Assembly (NCBI GenBank): GCA_035222895.1
Contig: JAVYIG010000060.1
Coordinates: 124,001-188,000, forward strand
Direction: 5' to 3'
From: Strongylocentrotus droebachiensis
Taxonomy: Eukaryota > Echinodermata > Echinoidea > Camarodonta > Strongylocentrotidae
DNA length: 64,000 nt
Positions within the stretch are counted from its first letter, which is position 1. Each line of letters begins with the position of its first letter. Both the position numbers and the translations under genes were made by a program. The notes below the pieces were generated by a model that worked only from the letters and a program-made list of their open reading frames with translations, did not search any database and had not been told where the DNA came from. Below are positions 55,301 to 64,000 of the stretch, piece by piece.

Positions 55301-58300
55301 TAATATGCATTTTTGTATTTTTGACTTCCAAGGCCATTATGATGACGTCAAGATGTACTTAATGGCCAAATGAGATATGAAATCATACCTTTGACTCATA
55401 CTCTATCTAAATATGAAAACAAATTGGCAGTCCTTATTCATCCAAATGGACTTTTTATAGGCATGTTTTTGCCCATATACGCTATGTAATACAAAAATCG
55501 CGCGTGCGGACGGTTATCTTGAACGGACGCTCATTCCGTTATTAGTAGTGATAAAGAGATAAACTTGGTATCAAATTGTTCGGAAAATTATGAGGAATAT
55601 TCGGTCAAAAGCTTTTGCAGAGAAATTATTTTTCGTTCGGCCGTGACGAACGAAAACGTCCAAAAATGCGTGTTTTGCGCGATTTTTTATGAAATGCTTA
55701 TGATGGCCTGAAACGTATGCAAAAAAAATTTAAGACGATTTTGAGCAATTTTAAATTTTACGCGCGCATTAACGCGCGCACCTACGCGTGCGCGCATTTT
55801 TGCGCGCATTTATTGATCTGAAATTGACCCGACAAATATTGACCTTGATCATGACAAATATGAATGAGAAATGGCTTTCTGTTATGAAGATATGATCATA
55901 AGTTGATTTTCACAAAATGGCGCTCAGATGACGTCACGATAATTTTGAGTCACTGAAAAGTCACACAGTTCTAAGTTAGACTAAGATCTATCAACAGTGA
56001 AAGATTCATGACAATAGCTTTATTCAGTCTTGAGATATCCTGCGAACAAATTCGAGGAAGAATAATAAATAAATAAAGAAAATCTTGACGAAATCAATAG
56101 GTGATACGTAGACTTCGTTACGTATCACCTAATGATACGTATACTTTGTACGCATCACCTAATGATTCCTTCAAAATTTGCAATTTCAACTTTCGATTGA
56201 AAATTTCGACATGATCCCAACATCTGATCGAAAAACAAAGTACACCGTTTTTATAGCCCATGGTCTCAGCTATAACATATCCAAATTTGGAAGAAAACAG
56301 AGCACAAATGAGCGAGATAGTGCTGAAAGATGGATGTGATGTAGATTCATAGTGTGGACAAAATTCACCCTCCATAGACATAACACGCAAATGACGAAAA
56401 TTTTGACATGTGGCCTTTAATTGAATTTTTTACTATGATGACATCATTTAAATGAAAATTGGTGTTGACCGATCTCGAAGACGATTGCCTCGGCTACAAC
56501 ATATTAAAATCTAGAAGAGAATCGATGAATATTAAGAGAAATACACTAAATTTTCCATAAACATAATGACGTCATAATATGCATTTTTGTATTTTTGACT
56601 TCCAAGGCCATTATGATGACGTCAAGATGTACTTAATGGCCAAATGAGATATGAAATCATACCTTTGACTCATACTCTATCTAAATATGAAAACAAATTG
56701 GCAGTCCTTATTCATCCAAATGGACTTTTTATAGGCATGTTTTTGCCCATATACGCTATGTAATACAAAAATCGCGCGTGCGGACGGTTATCTTGAACGG
56801 ACGCTCATTCCGTTATTAGTAGTGATAAAGAGATAAACTTGGTATCAAATTGTTCGGAAAATTATGAGGAATATTCGGTCAAAAGCTTTTGCAGAGAAAT
56901 TATTTTTCGTTCGGCCGTGACGAACGAAAACGTCCAAAAATGCGTGTTTTGCGCGATTTTTTATGAAATGCTTATGATGGCCTGAAACGTATGCAAAAAA
57001 AATTTAAGACGATTTTGAGCAATTTTAAATTTTACGCGCGCATTAACGCGCGCACCTACGCGTACGCGCATTTTTGCGCGCATTTATTGATCTGAAATTG
57101 ACCCGACAAATATTGACCTTGATCATGACAAATATGAATGAGAAATGGCTTTCTGTTATGAAGATATGATCATAAGTTGATTTTCACAAAATGGCGCTCA
57201 GATGACGTCACGATAATTTTGAGTCACTGAAAAGTCACACAGTTCTAAGTTAGACTAAGATCTATCAACAGTGAAAGATTCATGACAATAGCTTTATTCA
57301 GTCTTGAGATATCCTGCGAACAAATTCGAGGAAGAATAATAAATAAATAAAGAAAATCTTGACGAAATCAATAGGTGATACGTAGACTTCGTTACGTATC
57401 ACCTAATGATACGTATACTTTGTACGCATCACCTAATGATTCCTTCAAAATTTGCAATTTCAACTTTCGATTGAAAATTTCGACATGATCCCAACATCTG
57501 ATCGAAAAACAAAGTACACCGTTTTTATAGCCCATGGTCTCAGCTATAACATATCCAAATTTGGAAGAAAACAGAGCACAAATGAGCGAGATAGTGCTGA
57601 AAGATGGATGTGATGTAGATTCATAGTGTGGACAAAATTCACCCTCCATAGACATAACACGCAAATGACGAAAATTTTGACATGTGGCCTTTAATTGAAT
57701 TTTTTACTATGATGACATCATTTAAATGAAAATTGGTGTTGACCGATCTCGAAGACGATTGCCTCGGCTACAACATATTAAAATCTAGAAGAGAATCGAT
57801 GAATATTAAGAGAAATACACTAAATTTTCCATAAACATAATGACGTCATAATATGCATTTTTGTATTTTTGACTTCCAAGGCCATTATGATGACGTCAAG
57901 ATGTACTTAATGGCCAAATGAGATATGAAATCATACCTTTGACTCATACTCTATCTAAATATGAAAACAAATTGGCAGTCCTTATTCATCCAAATGGACT
58001 TTTTATAGGCATGTTTTTGCCCATATACGCTATGTAATACAAAAATCGCGCGTGCGGACGGTTATCTTGAACGGACGCTCATTCCGTTATTAGTAGTGAT
58101 AAAGAGATAAACTTGGTATCAAATTGTTCGGAAAATTATGAGGAATATTCGGTCAAAAGCTTTTGCAGAGAAATTATTTTTCGTTCGGCCGTGACGAACG
58201 AAAACGTCCAAAAATGCGTGTTTTGCGCGATTTTTTATGAAATGCTTATGATGGCCTGAAACGTATGCAAAAAAAATTTAAGACGATTTTGAGCAATTTT

Positions 58301-61300
58301 AAATTTTACGCGCGCATTAACGCGCGCACCTACGCGTACGCGCATTTTTGCGCGCATTTATTGATCTGAAATTGACCCGACAAATATTGACCTTGATCAT
58401 GACAAATATGAATGAGAAATGGCTTTCTGTTATGAAGATATGATCATAAGTTGATTTTCACAAAATGGCGCTCAGATGACGTCACGATAATTTTGAGTCA
58501 CTGAAAAGTCACACAGTTCTAAGTTAGACTAAGATCTATCAACAGTGAAAGATTCATGACAATAGCTTTATTCAGTCTTGAGATATCCTGCGAACAAATT
58601 CGAGGAAGAATAATAAATAAATAAAGAAAATCTTGACGAAATCAATAGGTGATACGTAGACTTCGTTACGTATCACCTAATGATACGTATACTTTGTACG
58701 CATCACCTAATGATTCCTTCAAAATTTGCAATTTCAACTTTCGATTGAAAATTTCGACATGATCCCAACATCTGATCGAAAAACAAAGTACACCGTTTTT
58801 ATAGCCCATGGTCTCAGCTATAACATATCCAAATTTGGAAGAAAACAAAGCACAAATGAGCGAGATAGTGCTGAAAGATGGATGTGATGTAGATTCATAG
58901 TGTGGACAAAATTCACCCTCCATAGACATAACACGCAAATGACGAAAATTTTGACATGTGGCCTTTAATTGAATTTTTTACTATGATGACATCATTTAAA
59001 TGAAAATTGGTGTTGACCGATCTCGAAGACGATTGCCTCGGCTACAACATATTAAAATCTAGAAGAGAATCGATGAATATTAAGAGAAATACACTAAATT
59101 TTCCATAAACATAATGACGTCATAATATGCATTTTTGTATTTTTGACTTCCAAGGCCATTATGATGACGTCAAGATGTACTTAATGGCCAAATGAGATAT
59201 GAAATCATACCTTTGACTCATACTCTATCTAAATATGAAAACAAATTGGCAGTCCTTATTCATCCAAATGGACTTTTTATAGGCATGTTTTTGCCCATAT
59301 ACGCTATGTAATACAAAAATCGCGCGTGCGGACGGTTATCTTGAACGGACGCTCATTCCGTTATTAGTAGTGATAAAGAGATAAACTTGGTATCAAATTG
59401 TTCGGAAAATTATGAGGAATATTCGGTCAAAAGCTTTTGCAGAGAAATTATTTTTCGTTCGGCCGTGACGAACGAAAACGTCCAAAAATGCGTGTTTTGC
59501 GCGATTTTTTATGAAATGCTTATGATGGCCTGAAACGTATGCAAAAAAAATTTAAGACGATTTTGAGCAATTTTAAATTTTACGCGCGCATTAACGCGCG
59601 CACCTACGCGTACGCGCATTTTTGCGCGCATTTATTGATCTGAAATTGACCCGACAAATATTGACCTTGATCATGACAAATATGAATGAGAAATGGCTTT
59701 CTGTTATGAAGATATGATCATAAGTTGATTTTCACAAAATGGCGCTCAGATGACGTCACGATAATTTTGAGTCACTGAAAAGTCACACAGTTCTAAGTTA
59801 GACTAAGATCTATCAACAGTGAAAGATTCATGACAATAGCTTTATTCAGTCTTGAGATATCCTGCGAACAAATTCGAGGAAGAATAATAAATAAATAAAG
59901 AAAATCTTGACGAAATCAATAGGTGATACGTAGACTTTGTTACGTATCACCTAATGATACGTATACTTTGTACGCATCACCTAATGATTCCTTCAAAATT
60001 TGCAATTTCAACTTTCGATTGAAAATTTCGACATGATCCCAACATCTGATCGAAAAACAAAGTACACCGTTTTTATAGCCCATGGTCTCAGCTATAACAT
60101 ATCCAAATTTGGAAGAAAACAGAGCACAAATGAGCGAGATAGTGCTGAAAGATGGATGTGATGTAGATTCATAGTGTGGACAAAATTCACCCTCCATAGA
60201 CATAACACGCAAATGACGAAAATTTTGACATGTGGCCTTTAATTGAATTTTTTACTATGATGACATCATTTAAATGAAAATTGGTGTTGACCGATCTCGA
60301 AGACGATTGCCTCGGCTACAACATATTAAAATCTAGAAGAGAATCGATGAATATTAAGAGAAATACACTAAATTTTCCATAAACATAATGACGTCATAAT
60401 ATGCATTTTTGTATTTTTGACTTCCAAGGCCATTATGATGACGTCAAGATGTACTTAATGGCCAAATGAGATATGAAATCATACCTTTGACTCATACTCT
60501 ATCTAAATATGAAAACAAATTGGCAGTCCTTATTCATCCAAATGGACTTTTTATAGGCATGTTTTTGCCCATATACGCTATGTAATACAAAAATCGCGCG
60601 TGCGGACGGTTATCTTGAACGGACGCTCATTCCGTTATTAATAGTGATAAAGAGATAAACTTGGTATCAAATTGTTCGGAAAATTATGAGGAATATTCGG
60701 TCAAAAGCTTTTGCAGAGAAATTATTTTTCGTTCGGCCGTGACGAACGAAAACGTCCAAAAATGCGTGTTTTGCGCGATTTTTTATGAAATGCTTATAAT
60801 GGCCTGAAACGTATGCAAAAAAAATTTAAGACGATTTTGAGCAATTTTAAATTTTACGCGCGCATTAACGCGCGCACCTACGCGTGCGCGCATTTTTGCG
60901 CGCATTTATTGACTTGAAATTGACCGGACAAATATTGACCTTGATCATGACAAATATGAATGAGAAATGGCTTTCTGTTATGAAGATATGATCATAAGTT
61001 GATTTTCACAAAATGGCGCTCAGATGACGTCACGATAATTTTGAGTCACTGAAAAGTCACACAGTTCTAAGTTAGACTAAGATCTATCAACAGTGAAAGA
61101 TTCATGACAATAGCTTTATTCAGTCTTGAGATATCCTGCGAACAAATTCGAGGAAGAATAATAAATAAATAAAGAAAATCTTGACGAAATCAATAGGTGA
61201 TACGTAGACTTCGTTACGTATCACCTAATGATACGTATACTTTGTACGCATCACCTAATGATTCCTTCAAAATTTGCAATTTCAACTTTCGATTGAAAAT

Positions 61301-64000
61301 TTCGACATGATCCCAACATCTGATCGAAAAACAAAGTACACCGTTTTTATAGCCCATGGTCTCAGCTATAACATATCCAAATTTGGAAGAAAACAGAGCA
61401 CAAATGAGCGAGATAGTGCTGAAAGATGGATGTGATGTAGATTCATAGTGTGGACAAAATTCACCCTCCATAGACATAACACGCAAATGACGAAAATTTT
61501 GACATGTGGCCTTTAATTGAATTTTTTACTATGATGACATCATTTAAATGAAAATTGGTGTTGACCGATCTCGAAGACGATTGCCTCGGCTACAACATAT
61601 TAAAATCTAGAAGAGAATCGATGAATATTAAGAGAAATACACTAAATTTTCCATAAACATAATGACGTCATAATATGCATTTTTGTATTTTTGACTTCCA
61701 AGGCCATTATGATGACGTCAAGATGTACTTAATGGCCAAATGAGATATGAAATCATACCTTTGACTCATACTCTATCTAAATATGAAAACAAATTGGCAG
61801 TCCTTATTCATCCAAATGGACTTTTTATAGGCATGTTTTTGCCCATATACGCTATGTAATACAAAAATCGCGCGTGCGGACGGTTATCTTGAACGGACGC
61901 TCATTCCGTTATTAATAGTGATAAAGAGATAAACTTGGTATCAAATTGTTCGGAAAATTATGAGGAATATTCGGTCAAAAGCTTTTGCAGAGAAATTATT
62001 TTTCGTTCGGCCGTGACGAACGAAAACGTCCAAAAATGCGTGTTTTGCGCGATTTTTTATAAAATGCTTATAATGGCCTGAAACGTATGCAAAAAAAATT
62101 TAAGACGATTTTGAGCAATTTTAAATTTTACGCGCGCATTAACGCGCGCACCTACGCGTGCGCGCATTTTTGCGCGCATTTATTGACTTGAAATTGACCG
62201 GACAAATATTGACCTTGATCATGACAAATATGAATGAGAAATGGCTTTCTGTTATGAAGATATGATCATAAGTTGATTTTCACAAAATGGCGCTCAGATG
62301 ACGTCACGATAATTTTGAGTCACTGAAAAGTCACACAGTTCTAAGTTAGACTAAGATCTATCAACAGTGAAAGATTCATGACAATAGCTTTATTCAGTCT
62401 TGAGATATCCTGCGAACAAATTCGAGGAAGAATAATAAATAAATAAAGAAAATCTTGACGAAATCAATAGGTGATACGTAGACTTCGTTACGTATCACCT
62501 AATGATACGTATACTTTGTACGCATCACCTAATGATTCCTTCAAAATTTGCAATTTCAACTTTCGATTGAAAATTTCGACATGATCCCAACATCTGATCG
62601 AAAAACAAAGTACACCGTTTTTATAGCCCATGGTCTCAGCTATAACATATCCAAATTTGGAAGAAAACAGAGCACAAATGAGCGAGATAGTGCTGAAAGA
62701 TGGATGTGATGTAGATTCATAGTGTGGACAAAATTCACCCTCCATAGACATAACACGCAAATGACGAAAATTTTGACATGTGGCCTTTAATTGAATTTTT
62801 TACTATGATGACATCATTTAAATGAAAATTGGTGTTGACCGATCTCGAAGACGATTGCCTCGGCTACAACATATTAAAATCTAGAAGAGAATCGATGAAT
62901 ATTAAGAGAAATACACTAAATTTTCCATAAACATAATGACGTCATAATATGCATTTTTGTATTTTTGACTTCCAAGGCCATTATGATGACGTCAAGATGT
63001 ACTTAATGGCCAAATGAGATATGAAATCATACCTTTGACTCATACTCTATCTAAATATGAAAACAAATTGGCAGTCCTTATTCATCCAAATGGACTTTTT
63101 ATAGGCATGTTTTTGCCCATATACGCTATGTAATACAAAAATCGCGCGTGCGGACGGTTATCTTGAACGGACGCTCATTCCGTTATTAATAGTGATAAAG
63201 AGATAAACTTGGTATCAAATTGTTCGGAAAATTATGAGGAATATTCGGTCAAAAGCTTTTGCAGAGAAATTATTTTTCGTTCGGCCGTGACGAACGAAAA
63301 CGTCCAAAAATGCGTGTTTTGCGCGATTTTTTATAAAATGCTTATAATGGCCTGAAACGTATGCAAAAAAAATTTAAGACGATTTTGAGCAATTTTAAAT
63401 TTTACGCGCGCATTAACGCGCGCACCTACGCGTGCGCGCATTTTTGCGCGCATTTATTGACTTGAAATTGACCGGACAAATATTGACCTTGATCATGACA
63501 AATATGAATGAGAAATGGCTTTCTGTTATGAAGATATGATCATAAGTTGATTTTCACAAAATGGCGCTCAGATGACGTCACGATAATTTTGAGTCACTGA
63601 AAAGTCACACAGTTCTAAGTTAGACTAAGATCTATCAACAGTGAAAGATTCATGACAATAGCTTCATTCAGTCTTGAGATATCCTGCGAACAAATTCGAG
63701 GAAGAATAATAAATAAATAAAGAAAATCTTGACGAAATCAATAGGTGATACGTAGACTTCGTTACGTATCACCTAATGATACGTATACTTTGTACGCATC
63801 ACCTAATGATTCCTTCAAAATTTGCAATTTCAACTTTCGATTGAAAATTTCGACATGATCCCAACATCTGATCGAAAAACAAAGTACACCGTTTTTATAG
63901 CCCATGGTCTCAGCTATAACATATCCAAATTTGGAAGAAAACAGAGCACAAATGAGCGAGATAGTGCTGAAAGATGGATGTGATGTAGATTCATAGTGTG
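43330..64000. repeat. C-family satellite array, 16 full monomers plus a partial, period 1274 bp
   Basis: Monomers start at 43335 and every 1274 bp to 63719, the last cut by the window end. C is collinear with A but has its own variants and an extra 38-bp hairpin-derived insert. It shares several states with the D right half. Sub-blocks are visible: monomers 1-6; 7-13 (mostly CTTATGATGG, and GATCTGAAATTGACCCG); and 14-16 (ATTAATAG). Monomers 9 and 10 are intermediate. A minus-strand frame of 90 codons is open in all complete monomers, beginning at TTG (first ATG three codons in) and ending inside the hairpin. It has no recognisable domain and is not called as a gene. Confidence 0.95.
43359..43420 (-). 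other. C-monomer doubled terminal hairpin (representative)
   Basis: AGGTGATACGTA (43359-43370) pairs perfectly with TACGTATCACCT (43379-43390) around an 8-nt loop. This 12-bp stem is one pair longer than that of A. It is followed by a second, imperfect stem TGATACGTA (43393-43401) / TACGCATCA (43409-43417), again ending CACCTAA. This matches a duplication of the Helitron 5' end and accounts for most of the length difference between C and A monomers. Confidence 0.85.

Noticed and set aside
16892-64000. Centromeric satellite identity
   Set aside because: Long homogeneous arrays fit, but I saw no match to the CENP-B box pattern and nothing here distinguishes centromeric from other heterochromatic satellites.

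Overview
No protein-coding gene, rRNA or tRNA is supportable in this window. It is eukaryotic, AT-rich repeat DNA made almost entirely of tandem 1.2-1.3 kb units. The longest open frames (62-119 codons) are by-products of repeats or of purine-rich DNA. The host is most likely an invertebrate animal, but nothing in the sequence fixes the species.

My central reading is that the window is a satellite field descended from, and re-invaded by, non-autonomous Helitron (rolling-circle) transposons, all with their 5' end on the right (minus-strand orientation). Family B elements (342-4454, 8229-12341, 42115-43329) read on the minus strand as 5'-TC...hairpin...CTAG-3'. They sit between A and T, and deleting them restores the uninterrupted satellite junction exactly. 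Element D (13601-16891, 3291 bp) has a different CTAG end, is inserted at the same place in the monomer, and also leaves an exact empty site. Its right-hand ~1.2 kb is the same sequence as the satellite monomer, so the A and C satellites look like amplified 5' portions of a D-type Helitron that lost the 3' (CTAG) end.

Layout: 1-341 partial A monomer; 342-4454 three head-to-tail B elements; 4455-8228 three A monomers; 8229-12341 a second, nearly identical B triplet; 12342-13600 one A monomer; 13601-16891 element D; 16892-42114 twenty A monomers (period 1259 bp), the ninth being a recombinant with D; 42115-43329 a solo B element at the A/C boundary; 43330-64000 sixteen complete C monomers (period 1274 bp) and part of a seventeenth. 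Positions 1-5711 and 7888-13598 are the two copies of a 7,887-bp duplication; I noticed one substitution between them.

A, B and C share a collinear body with repeated exact TGACGTCA palindromes, several inverted repeats and CG-alternating tracts. Whether these are selected or only inherited cannot be told from this window. Autonomous Helitron enzymes (Rep/helicase) are not encoded here and would have to act from elsewhere.
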